Positions 47,916 through 57,527 of a DNA stretch of 64,000 bases are shown here, one piece after another. Source of the DNA: Vibrio sp. MEBiC08052 (lineage in GTDB: Bacteria; Pseudomonadota; Gammaproteobacteria; Enterobacterales; Vibrionaceae); the NCBI RefSeq assembly GCF_001506075.1, contig NZ_KQ947475.1, positions 3,582,660 through 3,646,659 of the forward strand, given 5' to 3'. Every line of letters begins with the position of its first letter. The first letter of the stretch is position 1. Both the position numbers and the translations under genes were made by a program. A model generated the notes under the pieces. The model worked only from the letters and a program-made list of their open reading frames with translations. It was not told the origin of the DNA and searched no databases.

Positions 47916-49247
47916 TTGCAGTTTAAAGATTTAGGCTTAGATAATCGTTTACTTAAGAATGTCAACCATTACGATTTCAAGCAAGCAACGGAAATACAAC
48001 AGAAGGCGATTCCTCTGACGATTGCCGGAAAGGATTTATTGGCGTCATCGCAAACCGGTTCAGGCAAGACGCTTGCCTTTGTACTCCCTATGTTGCACAA
48101 GTCATTAAAGAGCAAAGCATTTTCTGCTAAAGATCCGCGAGGACTGATTCTGGCACCAACGCGTGAACTGGCAAAGCAGGTATACGGGGAGCTGCGTACC
48201 ATGCTGGGTGGACTGTTGTACGATGTGGCGTTGATCGTCGGTGGTGAAAACTTCAATGATCAAGTGAAAGCGTTGCGGCGTCATCCGCGATTCATCGTGG
48301 CAACACCGGGGCGTTTGGCCGATCACTTGGATCACCGTTCCCTGTTTCTGGAAGGCCTGGAAACCTTAATTCTGGATGAAGCGGACAGAATGCTCGATTT
48401 AGGGTTCGCTCCTCAATTGCGACGAATTCACTGCGCTGCCAAACATCGTCGGCGTCAGACGCTGATGTTTTCTGCCACACTTGACCATGCTGAAGTCAAC
48501 GATATCGCGATGGAAATGCTGAATCAACCGAAACGCATCGCTGTTGGTCTCTCGAATGAACAGCACCAAGATATTCGTCAGCGTTTTTATCTGTGTGATC
48601 ACCTTGATCATAAAGAGGCGATTCTTGATCGTGTGCTTGAGTCTGAATCTTACCGTCAGATCATTATCTTCACGGCAACCCGTGCGGATACTGAACGATT
48701 GACGACAAAAATGAATCAGCGCAATTTAAAGGCTGTGGCCTTAAGTGGTGAGCTGAATCAGACCCAACGTAATACCATCATGAGTCAGTTTGAACGGGGT
48801 GTGTTCAAGATTCTGGTGACAACGGATGTTGCTTCCCGGGGCTTGGATATCAGTACCGTGACCCATGTGATCAACTTTGATATGCCAAAGCATACCGAGG
48901 AGTATGTGCACCGAATTGGTCGTACCGGTCGGGCTGGGAGTAAAGGTGATGCTATTTCGCTGGTGGGGCCGAAAGATTGGGACAGTTTCAAACGAGTTGA
49001 AGCGTTTTTGGCACAGACCATCGAATTTTCGGTCTTTGACGATTTAAAAGGCAAGTTTAAAGGGATTACACCGAAGAAAGTTATTCCGCGTCAATCGACG
49101 AAGAAGAAAACTCCGGTTCGCAAAGCAAAACCGTCGGATCAGAAACAGGCATCGCAGCGGGATAAAAGTTTTTATCAGAATACACCGGTGGGTGATGCGG
49201 TCTTTATTCCGCGTAAAAAACCGGCCGTGCCAGATGATAACACCTGA
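47916..49247 (+). CDS. DEAD-box ATP-dependent RNA helicase
   Basis: The protein (~443 residues) carries all helicase motifs: Q motif (F..A-T-E-I-Q), motif I S-S-Q-T-G-S-G-K-T, Ia P-T-R-E-L-A, II D-E-A-D, III S-A-T, and the RecA2 motifs D-V-A-S-R-G-L-D and H-R-I-G-R-T-G-R-A-G. A basic Lys-rich tail follows (from about 375). GGAGA at 47906-47910 places the start at TTG 47916 (MQFKDLGLDN), as expected for the family; no ATG is available. RhlE/DbpA-like roles in RNA remodelling or cold adaptation are likely. Confidence 0.92.
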   Translation: MQFKDLGLDNRLLKNVNHYDFKQATEIQQKAIPLTIAGKDLLASSQTGSGKTLAFVLPMLHKSLKSKAFSAKDPRGLILAPTRELAKQVYGELRTMLGGLLYDVALIVGGENFNDQVKALRRHPRFIVATPGRLADHLDHRSLFLEGLETLILDEADRMLDLGFAPQLRRIHCAAKHRRRQTLMFSATLDHAEVNDIAMEMLNQPKRIAVGLSNEQHQDIRQRFYLCDHLDHKEAILDRVLESESYRQIIIFTATRADTERLTTKMNQRNLKAVALSGELNQTQRNTIMSQFERGVFKILVTTDVASRGLDISTVTHVINFDMPKHTEEYVHRIGRTGRAGSKGDAISLVGPKDWDSFKRVEAFLAQTIEFSVFDDLKGKFKGITPKKVIPRQSTKKKTPVRKAKPSDQKQASQRDKSFYQNTPVGDAVFIPRKKPAVPDDNT

Positions 49248-49273
49248 GTGATTTGATTGATTTTCTAACAATG

Positions 49274-49308
49274 AATGCCGTGGCAGAAAATGCCACGGCA
49301 TTTTTTTT
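49274..49308 (+). terminator. Rho-independent terminator of the helicase gene
   Basis: AATGCCGTGGCA (49274-49285) pairs with TGCCACGGCATT (49291-49302) and is followed by eight T residues. Confidence 0.93.
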
Positions 49309-49414
49309 GATATCAGTTTTCGATATCAGAATGGTACTCAACAGCACGGTACTCAATCGTATGGTGCTCAGCGTCATGCCTCTTGGGTCAAACCGCCGGA
49401 GGCATGACCATCGC

Positions 49415-51061
49415 TCAGCTCAGTTTAAAGTAACTGAGTTGTTGAGACTGTTGCTCCGCAAGCGATGAGAGTTCCTGACTGGCCTCTGCTGACTGAATCA
49501 CACCCGTTACATTCTGCGTGACCAGTTGGTAGATATTATTAATATTTTGGCTAATGTCAGCGGTTACTGAGCGCTGTTCTTCAGAAGAAGACGCAACCTG
49601 ACTATTGACGGCTTCCAAATGAGTAATCGATTCGACGATGTCATTGAGTGACGTCTGAACTTCTTGAGCCATCGCTTGGTTCTTATCCAACATTCCCAGA
49701 CTGGTCGTCATACTGTCATTTGCGAGCCCGGACTGTTGTTGGAGGGTTTCAATAATTTCTTGAATCTCCTTGGTGGACTCTTGCGTTCTGGCTGCCAACA
49801 GACGAACTTCATCGGCAACAACCGAGAAACCGCGTCCGCTTTCTCCGGCCCGAGCTGCTTCAATTGCAGCGTTGAGTGCCAACAGATTGGTTTGTTCGGA
49901 AATATTTTCGATCACTTCGATCACTGTGCCGATTTGTTCGGACTGCGCCTTCAGTGACGCAACGACTTGGGCGGCATCTCCGATTTGTCCGGCCATTTGC
50001 GTGCTGAGACGACCGGTCTGTTCGAATATATCCAGACTTTTTCTCGCGCGTTCGCTGGCTTGATGCGTAGCAACATCGGCTTCTTGGGCGTGGTTTGTCA
50101 CATCGTTGGCGGTCATCTCTAATTGAGAAACTGCCGATGCAACTTGTTCAAGATCCGCTTTCTCCTGATCAAAATTGACTTGGGATTGCGTCATGACGGT
50201 TGCGAGTTCTGTCGCTGCTGATGCCACATCGGCACTGATGGATGTCAGTGTATAAGTGGTTTGTTTTAACTGTATAACGGTGGTGTTGACATCTTGAGTA
50301 AGCGAAGACAGTTCATTATTTCCCTCGGCTGTGACGTTTACCGTCAAATCGCCTTGAGCAATTTGCCGCATCGCAGCCTGTAACTGATGAATCGGCTTGA
50401 CAATGATCCCCGCCAATACCCAAGCAAAAATAGCAATAATCACTAAAACAATCAGCAGTCCGAAAATCGAATAAGTAAGGATTGAATGGTGTTCTTGAGC
50501 GAGAATATCAATGTCTTGTAACGCAGCACGGTTCATCTGTTCTGATAATGTCTGAACGGCTTTCACCATGTTGCGTCCGGCGGTACGGTAGTTTTCAGCG
50601 GCTCGGCGGTAACGCTGTTCAAAATCAGCACGAGGTTGCTGGAGACTATGTTTTTCGTTCATCAGTGGCAGCATGACTTCGATGGAATAACGGACATATT
50701 CATCCATTGCTTGATGAAGTGCCTGAGCTTCGTTTTTGATCGCCGGTAGCTGACTTAACTGATTCAGCATCTGTGCATTCACTTGCTGCTTTTCACGTAG
50801 CGTTGCAGTCAACGTTTGTGCATCGTTGGGTTGGAAAATACTATAGATAGCACGGATCCGCATGGCATAGATATTGTCGATGATTGCAGTCAGATTATCC
50901 TTGTTCTGAATGATACGTGTTGTTGAAGTGGATACGCCATTAAAGGCCCGACTGAGATGGTTGGTCGCAAATAGGACTCCTGTTGTTAATAGGACCAGAG
51001 CTATCAGGCCCGGAATAATCACTTGGACCTTGATAGAGCATCGACTGATGATCTGGCGCAT
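49415..51061 (-). CDS. Methyl-accepting chemotaxis protein with four-helix-bundle sensor
   Basis: The 548-residue receptor has a membrane segment at about 10-32, a four-helix-bundle periplasmic sensor (35-190), a second membrane segment (about 193-215), a HAMP domain and a cytoplasmic signalling domain with [19 protein letters not shown] at the tip. No CheR-tethering pentapeptide is visible. It lies divergent from pstS. Ligand unknown. Confidence 0.93.
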   Translation of the reverse strand: MRQIISRCSIKVQVIIPGLIALVLLTTGVLFATNHLSRAFNGVSTSTTRIIQNKDNLTAIIDNIYAMRIRAIYSIFQPNDAQTLTATLREKQQVNAQMLNQLSQLPAIKNEAQALHQAMDEYVRYSIEVMLPLMNEKHSLQQPRADFEQRYRRAAENYRTAGRNMVKAVQTLSEQMNRAALQDIDILAQEHHSILTYSIFGLLIVLVIIAIFAWVLAGIIVKPIHQLQAAMRQIAQGDLTVNVTAEGNNELSSLTQDVNTTVIQLKQTTYTLTSISADVASAATELATVMTQSQVNFDQEKADLEQVASAVSQLEMTANDVTNHAQEADVATHQASERARKSLDIFEQTGRLSTQMAGQIGDAAQVVASLKAQSEQIGTVIEVIENISEQTNLLALNAAIEAARAGESGRGFSVVADEVRLLAARTQESTKEIQEIIETLQQQSGLANDSMTTSLGMLDKNQAMAQEVQTSLNDIVESITHLEAVNSQVASSSEEQRSVTADISQNINNIYQLVTQNVTGVIQSAEASQELSSLAEQQSQQLSYFKLS

Positions 51062-51282
51062 ATTTTTACCTCTAATAATTGACTAAGTTGTCGATTCTAG
51101 CCCGTCATCTAAATAATTCAACGTCAAATAGACGTGTTACAGATGTAATTACTCATATTAATCAATATGTTGAATAGTGAGTAATTGTAGATGTAATGGT
51201 TTATCGCATTGTCTTATATAAGTTTTCAGTCAGTGAGGTTGAAACGCAGTTGGAAGCGTTATCACATAAATAATTTCATCAT

Positions 51283-51333
51283 TTGTCATACATGCTTCAA
51301 CTGATTGAAACACAATTGTCATATTTCCGTCCT
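51283..51333 (+). promoter_or_regulatory. Pho boxes upstream of pstS
   Basis: TTGTCATATTTCCGTCCT (51316-51333) resembles the 18-bp PhoB box (two 7-bp CTGTCAT-like units with a 4-bp AT spacer). A second, weaker copy beginning TTGTCATACATG lies at 51283-51300. They sit 60-110 nt upstream of the pstS start, consistent with PhoB induction under phosphate limitation. Confidence 0.75.
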
Positions 51334-51392
51334 AAAGTGACCCTCGTTGAGACAAAACACAAACGGCAATCAAGCCACTTAAGGATATAGTG

Positions 51393-52214
51393 ATGAAAAA
51401 AACAGTTATCGGTGCAGTTGCTCTTATCAGTGCATTATCAGTGAACGTTGCTTCAGCGAAGGAAACGATTTCAGCAGTGGGCTCTAGTAGTGTGACACCA
51501 TTGATGGAAGTATTTGGTGAGACTTACATGAAAAATCACTCAAATGTTTTCATTGAAGTTCAAGGCCCGGGTTCTTCTGCTGGTATCAAAGCTGCAAAAA
51601 ATGGTAGTGCAGATATCGGTATGTCTTCTCGTAATCTGAAGGCTTCTGAAAAAGAACCAACATTGGTTGAAGAAGTGATTGCTCGTGACGGTATCGCAGT
51701 TGTAGTAAACCCGAAAAACCATCTGAAAGGTCTGACTTCTGAACAGGTTTCTGCAATTTACCGTGGTGAAATCACAAACTGGAAAGATGTTGGTGGTAAC
51801 GACAAACCAATCGTTGCAATCACACGTGATACTGCATCTGGTACCCGTGGTGCATTCGAAGAAATCATGGAACTGAAGAAAAAGATTGGCGGTAAAAAAG
51901 TATCTGCTATCTCTCAACGTGCGCAAGTTGCGAATGGTAACGGTGGTCTGAAAACCATGGTTGCATCAAACCCATACGCAATTGGTTATATTTCACTTGG
52001 TTCAGTTGACTCAACAGTTCATCCTCTGTCTATCGACGGTGTTGCTGCAAACGTCACTAACGTGAAAAATGGTTCTTATAAAGTTGCACGTCCGTTCTTG
52101 GTTCTTTATCACGAAGGCAAACCTTCTGCTGCAACGAAGAAATTCCTAGACTGGATGCTGACGAAAGACGCTCAGAAAATCGTAGACCAGAAAGGCTACA
52201 TTTCTATCCACTAA
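51393..52214 (+). CDS. pstS: Phosphate ABC transporter substrate-binding protein
   Basis: The 273-residue precursor starts at ATG 51393 (AAGGA at 51381-51385). A signal peptide ends at A-S-A (about residue 23); there is no lipobox, so the mature protein is soluble periplasmic. Phosphate-binding loops are visible as G-S-S-S-V-T-P, G-P-G-S-S-A-G and R-D-T-A-S-G-T-R. It leads the pstSCAB operon behind Pho boxes. Confidence 0.95.
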   Translation: MKKTVIGAVALISALSVNVASAKETISAVGSSSVTPLMEVFGETYMKNHSNVFIEVQGPGSSAGIKAAKNGSADIGMSSRNLKASEKEPTLVEEVIARDGIAVVVNPKNHLKGLTSEQVSAIYRGEITNWKDVGGNDKPIVAITRDTASGTRGAFEEIMELKKKIGGKKVSAISQRAQVANGNGGLKTMVASNPYAIGYISLGSVDSTVHPLSIDGVAANVTNVKNGSYKVARPFLVLYHEGKPSAATKKFLDWMLTKDAQKIVDQKGYISIH

Positions 52215-52303
52215 GTTTGGCTCTTATTTGATATATTGCTCAGCCAGCATTGGCTGAGCCTTTTCTATTCACGCGGATTTGTCCGATAAGTGAGAAGAAG
52301 ATT

Positions 52304-53248
52304 ATGACCATCGCAACAACAAATAGCGACAAGTTTATGAACGATAGCTCCGCTCAAAGCTCTGTTTCTTCACCCCGTAAACTACGGATTGGCAAGCGTA
52401 TTGATTGGAAGGAAAGGATTTTTCACGGCCTGTTTCTGACCAGTGCGACCATTGGTATTGTTTCACTTTTTATCATTGCTTATTTTATTGTTAGGGAAAG
52501 TATTCCTGCGTTTGAAGAAGCCGGTGTACTGGGGATCGTCCTCGGTGAAGACTGGTTACCACCTGCCTTATACGGTGTTGCGACAATGATCGTTGCATCG
52601 GTCGTTTCTACCTTCGGTGCGGTTATGATTGGGGTTCCAATCGGGTTATTAACCGCGATATTCATTGCTGAAATTGCACCGAAACGTCTGGCGAATATCA
52701 TTCGTCCGGCAGTTGAACTGTTAGCGGGGATTCCGTCCGTCGTTTATGGTTTCTTCGGATTGATCATTATTGTCCCACTGATTCAACAGATCTTTGATGT
52801 CCCGGCCGGTAACACAATTCTGGCAGGGATGATTGTGCTGGGTGTGATGATTCTGCCGACTGTGATTACGGTTTCTGAAACATCGATTCGTGCCGTGCCT
52901 GCTGCCTATAAAGAAGGCTCTCTGGCGCTTGGCGCATCAAATATATTTACGATTTTTAAACTGCTTGTTCCGGCTGCTCGTTCAGGGATTATGACCGCAG
53001 TAATTTTGGGGATTGGTCGTGCTCTGGGTGAAACCATGGCCATTATCATGGTGATGGGGAATGCTCCTGCGATGCCTCAGGGTATCCTTGATTCCGCCCG
53101 GACATTGACTGCGAATATTGCCATTGAGATGTCCTATGCCAGTGGTATTCACGCAAATGCCCTTTATGCGACAGGTGTTGTATTGCTGGTCTTTATCATG
53201 ATGCTCAATGCTGCCCTGTTATACCTGAATAGAGAGAAGGCAAAGTAA
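52304..53248 (+). CDS. pstC: Phosphate ABC transporter permease PstC
   Basis: About 314 residues, started at ATG 52304 (preceded by GAGAAGAAG); an upstream in-frame codon at 52250 lies before the ribosome site and is unlikely. Six membrane helices and the EAA loop (A-Y-K-E-G-S-L-A-L-G-A-S) that contacts PstB are visible. A soluble N-terminal ~45 residues precede the first helix. Confidence 0.94.
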   Translation: MTIATTNSDKFMNDSSAQSSVSSPRKLRIGKRIDWKERIFHGLFLTSATIGIVSLFIIAYFIVRESIPAFEEAGVLGIVLGEDWLPPALYGVATMIVASVVSTFGAVMIGVPIGLLTAIFIAEIAPKRLANIIRPAVELLAGIPSVVYGFFGLIIIVPLIQQIFDVPAGNTILAGMIVLGVMILPTVITVSETSIRAVPAAYKEGSLALGASNIFTIFKLLVPAARSGIMTAVILGIGRALGETMAIIMVMGNAPAMPQGILDSARTLTANIAIEMSYASGIHANALYATGVVLLVFIMMLNAALLYLNREKAK

Positions 53249-53251
53249 GTT

Positions 53252-54115
53252 ATGAATCGCGTAAAATTAAAGCAGTCCCGAGTGCTGAAAGATAACATCC
53301 TCAGAGCGTTTATCTGGTTATCTGCTGCGTTTACTGTCGGGTTCTTATTCTGGATTATTTGGTACATCCTTTCCAACGGTATCCAGCATGTCGATTGGGA
53401 TTTCATCACCGACAATTATACCCGTACCGGTGATGAGCATGGGATTTTCCCAATGATTGTTGCAACCTTGTACATGGTTATTGCCTCCATTGCCGTCGCG
53501 GCACCGATGGGGATTATGACGGCTATCTATTTGACGGAATATGCCAAAGTCGGTAGCCGACTGGTAAAAGTGATTCGCTTCTGTACCGAGTCGCTGGCCG
53601 GGATTCCGTCAATTATTTTCGGTCTGTTCGGTATGACATTCTTTGTGGCCATTCTCGGATTTGGATTCTCCATTCTGTCGGGCGCACTCACCTTGAGTAT
53701 TCTGATCCTGCCGGTGATTATCCGGACCACTGAAGAAGCTCTGATGGCGGTTCCGCAAACCTACCGTGAAGGGTCATACGGTCTCGGTGCATCCAAGATC
53801 TATACGATTTGGCGTCTGATTTTACCCAGTGCGATCCCGGGAATTCTGGCATCGGTCATCCTGAGTATCGGTCGGGTTATCGGTGAGTCTGCACCGGTGT
53901 TTTTGACGGCCGGGATGGTTGCCCGGATTCCGGACTCTCTGTTTGACTCAGGACGGACACTGACGGTTCACCTGTATAAGTTAACTACCGAGCTGTTTAC
54001 TGTGGAAGAGTGGAATCAGGCTTATGGTACTGCAACCGTTCTGATCGTGGTGGTACTGCTGATTAATATGGTCACCAAGCTGATTGCTAAGCGATTCAAT
54101 ACGGCAACTTATTAA
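53252..54115 (+). CDS. pstA: Phosphate ABC transporter permease PstA
   Basis: 287 residues with six membrane helices and the EAA loop Y-R-E-G-S-Y-G-L-G-A-S-K. Begins 3 nt after pstC, so translation is coupled. Together with PstC it forms the channel for high-affinity phosphate uptake. Confidence 0.95.
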   Translation: MNRVKLKQSRVLKDNILRAFIWLSAAFTVGFLFWIIWYILSNGIQHVDWDFITDNYTRTGDEHGIFPMIVATLYMVIASIAVAAPMGIMTAIYLTEYAKVGSRLVKVIRFCTESLAGIPSIIFGLFGMTFFVAILGFGFSILSGALTLSILILPVIIRTTEEALMAVPQTYREGSYGLGASKIYTIWRLILPSAIPGILASVILSIGRVIGESAPVFLTAGMVARIPDSLFDSGRTLTVHLYKLTTELFTVEEWNQAYGTATVLIVVVLLINMVTKLIAKRFNTATY

Positions 54116-54165
54116 AATAGCCAACTTGGTTACAGGTCATAAAGAATTTTTTGAGATGAAAGACA

Positions 54166-54915
54166 ATGAATAAATTTGCGATTGAAAATTTAGATTTATA
54201 TTACGGTGATAATCAGGCATTAAAATCGATTAACCTCCCGATTCCAATGCGTCAGGTGACTGCTTTGATCGGTCCGTCCGGATGTGGCAAATCAACATTG
54301 TTACGTTGTCTGAACCGGATGAATGACCTGATCGAAGGGGTAAGAATCACCGGGAAGCTTGAGATGGACGGTGAAGATATTTACGGCAATATCGATGTGT
54401 CCGACCTACGCATTAAAGTCGGCATGGTATTCCAGAAGCCCAATCCATTCCCGATGAGCATTTATGAAAATGTCGCTTACGGACTACGTGCGCAAGGTAT
54501 CCGTGATAAAAAACATATTGATGAAGTGGTTGAACGTTCACTACGCAGCGCAGCACTGTGGGATGAAGTAAAAGATCGTCTCAAGTCTCACGCGTTTGGT
54601 TTGTCTGGCGGTCAGCAACAGCGTCTGTGTATTGCACGGACGATTGCGATGGAGCCGGACGTCATTCTGATGGATGAACCGACTTCTGCATTGGATCCGA
54701 TCGCAACGCACAAAATCGAAGAATTGATGGAAGAGCTGAAGAAAAACTACACCATCGTGATTGTGACTCACTCAATGCAACAAGCTCGTCGTATCTCTGA
54801 CCGGACCGCTTTTTTCCTGATGGGAGAACTGGTTGAACATAACGATACTCAGGTGATTTTCAGCGAGCCGAAAGATGACCGCACCCGTGGTTACGTGAAC
54901 GGTGATTTTGGTTAA
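54166..54915 (+). CDS. pstB: Phosphate ABC transporter ATPase PstB
   Basis: 249 residues with Walker [10 protein letters not shown], signature L-S-G-G-Q-Q-Q-R-L, Walker [14 protein letters not shown] and H-loop V-T-H-S-M. It is the last gene of the operon. No phoU follows, unlike the enterobacterial pstSCAB-phoU arrangement. Confidence 0.95.
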   Translation: MNKFAIENLDLYYGDNQALKSINLPIPMRQVTALIGPSGCGKSTLLRCLNRMNDLIEGVRITGKLEMDGEDIYGNIDVSDLRIKVGMVFQKPNPFPMSIYENVAYGLRAQGIRDKKHIDEVVERSLRSAALWDEVKDRLKSHAFGLSGGQQQRLCIARTIAMEPDVILMDEPTSALDPIATHKIEELMEELKKNYTIVIVTHSMQQARRISDRTAFFLMGELVEHNDTQVIFSEPKDDRTRGYVNGDFG

Positions 54916-55012
54916 TGGTTAACCGGGGCCGTAAAAATCCATACTGAAGGTTCGGATTGAACCTTCAGCGCGAATGAAATAATTCATATAATAATAAGCG
55001 ATGGTAAACTTT

Positions 55013-55038
55013 GCCCCTTCATTGAAGGGGCTTTTTTA
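55013..55038 (+). terminator. Rho-independent terminator of the pst operon
   Basis: GCCCCTTC (55013-55020) pairs with GAAGGGGC (55024-55031) over a 3-nt loop, followed by TTTTTT. About 100 nt after pstB. Confidence 0.9.
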
Positions 55039-55132
55039 TATCAGGTTACAGATGCCTACAATTGGTATGCTCATACGCCGTATGCTGACGCGGACTCACT
55101 CAGGGCACGTGTCGAAAGTGCCCTGAGTGTGA

Positions 55133-56512
55133 CTAAAATATCAGATGAGCGATACCCGTGATGACCGGCAGCGTGATCAGGGTACGCAGAATAAAGATAA
55201 TAAACAGTTCGATAATATTGACCGGAATACGACTGCCCAGTAGCAAGGCACCGACTTCTGACATATAGATGAGCTGGGTGACCGACATGGCTGCGATAAT
55301 AAAACGAGTCATTTCATTATCAATCCCTGAAGCCAGAATTGCCGGGATAAACATATCGGCAAAGCCGACAACGATGGTTTCCGATGCCTGTACCGCTTCA
55401 GGCACACCGAGCCATTGTAAAAACGGGATGAAGGGTTGACCTAACGTCGCAAACACCGAGGTATGTTCTGCCACGATAAGCGCAAGCGTACCTAATCCCA
55501 TCACCACTGGTAGCACGCCAAAAACCATATCTGCGGCATTACGGAGCCCCTCGGCCACGATGGCGCGACCTGAGTTCACCTGTTGTGCCCGTTGTATTGC
55601 CAACTTCATTCCCCAGGAAAATGAATGATGTCCGTCAGGAATCGCATCCGCAGCACGGTCGGGCTGGCTGCCATCGACATACAGGTCTTTTTTCAGGCTT
55701 AAAGGGGGAATTCTCGGCAAAACAATGGCTGCGGCAAGACCGGCGAGACAGATCGTGCCATAGAATGGTAAAAACAGGTGTTCTAGCTTGACCTGAGCGA
55801 TAACCACCAGACTAAACGTAATCGATACCGCAGAGAAGGTTGTACCGACAACCGCTGCTTCTCGTTGCGTATAAAACTTCTCTTCGTACTGTTTGCTGGT
55901 CAATAAAATGCCGACACTGCCGTCTCCCAACCAAGATGCCATACAGTCGATCGCGCTGCGTCCCGGTAAATTGAAGATTGGTCGCATGACTTTACTCAGG
56001 AGAGTGCCGAATAACTCCAGCAAGCCGAAATTGAGTAATAAAGGCAGCAGTAATCCCGCAAAAATAAACACAGAAAATAGTGTTGGCAGCAGGCTTTCCA
56101 ATACCATACCACCGGTATTCTTTTCCCAAATCATCGCCGGGCCCCAGTGATATAAACTGGAGAGTGCCGCGGCACCACCGATGACCCGGACAGTCAGCCA
56201 AAGCAGCGATGGGGATAAGAGTTGCACTAAAAACGGCTGCCGACGAATGACAGTGGGTTGATAGCAGCGGTAAAGCAGCGATAACCCTGCCATACCCGCG
56301 ATGATTAGCGTAATGATCGTGACAATATATTCGTCTAGGAAATCGCGCAATGTCGCAGCAAGAATCGCAACGGGGATAGTTAAATCACCTTGATAACGTA
56401 GCGGAGCCATGAACAGGAAAATCCCTGCTAATGATGGAAGCAGAAAGCGCCAGAAATCGCTTCTGGATTCTGAAGGCTGCGCAACGTCAACCGCTTTTGT
56501 ATTGTCTTGCAT
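55133..56512 (-). CDS. YjiH-type nucleoside-recognition (Gate) domain membrane protein
   Basis: About 460 residues from the start at 56512 (MQDNTKAVDV); an upstream extension to 56701 has no protein-like features. Around ten membrane segments are predicted. The second half contains a Gate/nucleoside-recognition-type region (G-D-G-S-V-G-I-L-L-T and G-F-A-D-M-F-I-P-A-I-L-A motifs) typical of YjiH proteins. Transport substrate is unknown. Single gene, convergent with pstB. Confidence 0.8.
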   Translation of the reverse strand: MQDNTKAVDVAQPSESRSDFWRFLLPSLAGIFLFMAPLRYQGDLTIPVAILAATLRDFLDEYIVTIITLIIAGMAGLSLLYRCYQPTVIRRQPFLVQLLSPSLLWLTVRVIGGAAALSSLYHWGPAMIWEKNTGGMVLESLLPTLFSVFIFAGLLLPLLLNFGLLELFGTLLSKVMRPIFNLPGRSAIDCMASWLGDGSVGILLTSKQYEEKFYTQREAAVVGTTFSAVSITFSLVVIAQVKLEHLFLPFYGTICLAGLAAAIVLPRIPPLSLKKDLYVDGSQPDRAADAIPDGHHSFSWGMKLAIQRAQQVNSGRAIVAEGLRNAADMVFGVLPVVMGLGTLALIVAEHTSVFATLGQPFIPFLQWLGVPEAVQASETIVVGFADMFIPAILASGIDNEMTRFIIAAMSVTQLIYMSEVGALLLGSRIPVNIIELFIIFILRTLITLPVITGIAHLIF

Positions 56513-57043
56513 AGTTATTCTCAGATATGTCAGTGATCTATGCATGGTGAACGCTCTTGTTCTGAGGCGAGTCCACGATGCCTGACACCGGCAAATATTC
56601 AAAAAAGTAAGTCGTCTGTCCGGGCTTAAAATGTTTGATAGAGCCCAGATGATAAGGCGCGAAGAATATCTGTTTTCGGATACTGCCGCAACACTATTCA
56701 TCTATATTATCTATTTATTCACTATTTTTGTGCTGTAAATTCCGATTAAGTTAGGTAATTGTATCTTGGTGTTACGTTGAAGTTACGTTGATGACTCAAG
56801 ATAATATGCACTAATGGAACAGTGAAACTTGAGTAACACGAAATCAGTGCTTCATATCATTTGTATGACAGTGTGTTTGTTTTGGTCTTCATCTATGATT
56901 GTAGATGTGTGTGATATTTCTTATGATAGGTTGGTCTGGTTGTTTTTTGCTCACATGAGAGGGCGGTACTCATTTTTATCAGCAAATGATAGTGATCAGA
57001 CTAAAACAAAGATAACTGGTTATATGATAAACGGAGTTTGCAG
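56513..57043. other. Intergenic region with direct repeat upstream of the CBM48-like gene
   Basis: About 530 nt between divergent genes, AT-rich. GTTACGTTGA occurs twice in tandem with one intervening base (56771-56780 and 56782-56791), i.e. an 11-bp period that would put two regulator half-sites on the same DNA face. No other feature is seen. Confidence 0.45.
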
Positions 57044-57343
57044 ATGATTAGGAAGCGCTTTTTTAAAACTAAAGATGAAGTAGAAGTCATTTTTGAACTG
57101 GACATCCCTGAGACAGCATCCAATGTTGCGATTGTCGCGGACTTTCTGGATTGGCAACCGGAGCCGATGAAGAAAGTCGCCAAATCTTCGACATACAAAT
57201 ACAAAGCGCGTCTCCCGAAAGATAGTGAATATCAGTTTCGCTACCTGCTAGGGGGAGGTCAGTGGATGAATGATCCCAATGCTGATCAATATATTCCCAA
57301 TGGATATGGCGAATATAACGGCCTTATTTCTACATATCAGTAA
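57044..57343 (+). CDS. Stand-alone CBM48/isoamylase-N-like glycogen-binding protein
   Basis: The 99-residue protein matches the early-set/CBM48 fold of glycogen-branching enzymes and AMP-kinase beta subunits: V-A-I-V-A-D-F-L-D-W-Q-P-E-P-M-K-K, then K-A-R-L-P-K-D-S-E-Y-Q-F-R-Y-L, then W-M-N-D-P-N-A-D. GGAG at 57033-57036 supports ATG 57044. With no catalytic domain attached it probably binds glycogen or acts as an adaptor; function unknown. Confidence 0.82.
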   Translation: MIRKRFFKTKDEVEVIFELDIPETASNVAIVADFLDWQPEPMKKVAKSSTYKYKARLPKDSEYQFRYLLGGGQWMNDPNADQYIPNGYGEYNGLISTYQ

Positions 57344-57418
57344 CATTCTGATTTTGATGCTGAGTTGACTTCAACAGCGGTAAATCATGTTCGTGCGATT
57401 CACATGTCGGGTGTAGAG

Positions 57419-57440
57419 AAAGGGTACTTTGGTACCCTTT
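57419..57440. terminator. Hairpin after the CBM48-like gene
   Basis: AAAGGGTAC (57419-57427) and GTACCCTTT (57432-57440) form a perfect 9-bp stem with a 4-nt loop, 75 nt past the stop. The T-run is short, so it is a weak terminator. Confidence 0.5.
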
Positions 57441-57527
57441 GGAACATGCTTTGACTTTACTCTGATATTGATTACGTCATAAAATCCTATGCTTGAACGT
57501 CTTTGATCTATTTTGCAAGGTGGGGTT

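Noticed and set aside
56829-57047. 72-residue frame upstream of the CBM48-like gene
   Set aside because: Starts with TTG without ribosome site and overlaps the true start of the next gene; the region is better read as promoter DNA.
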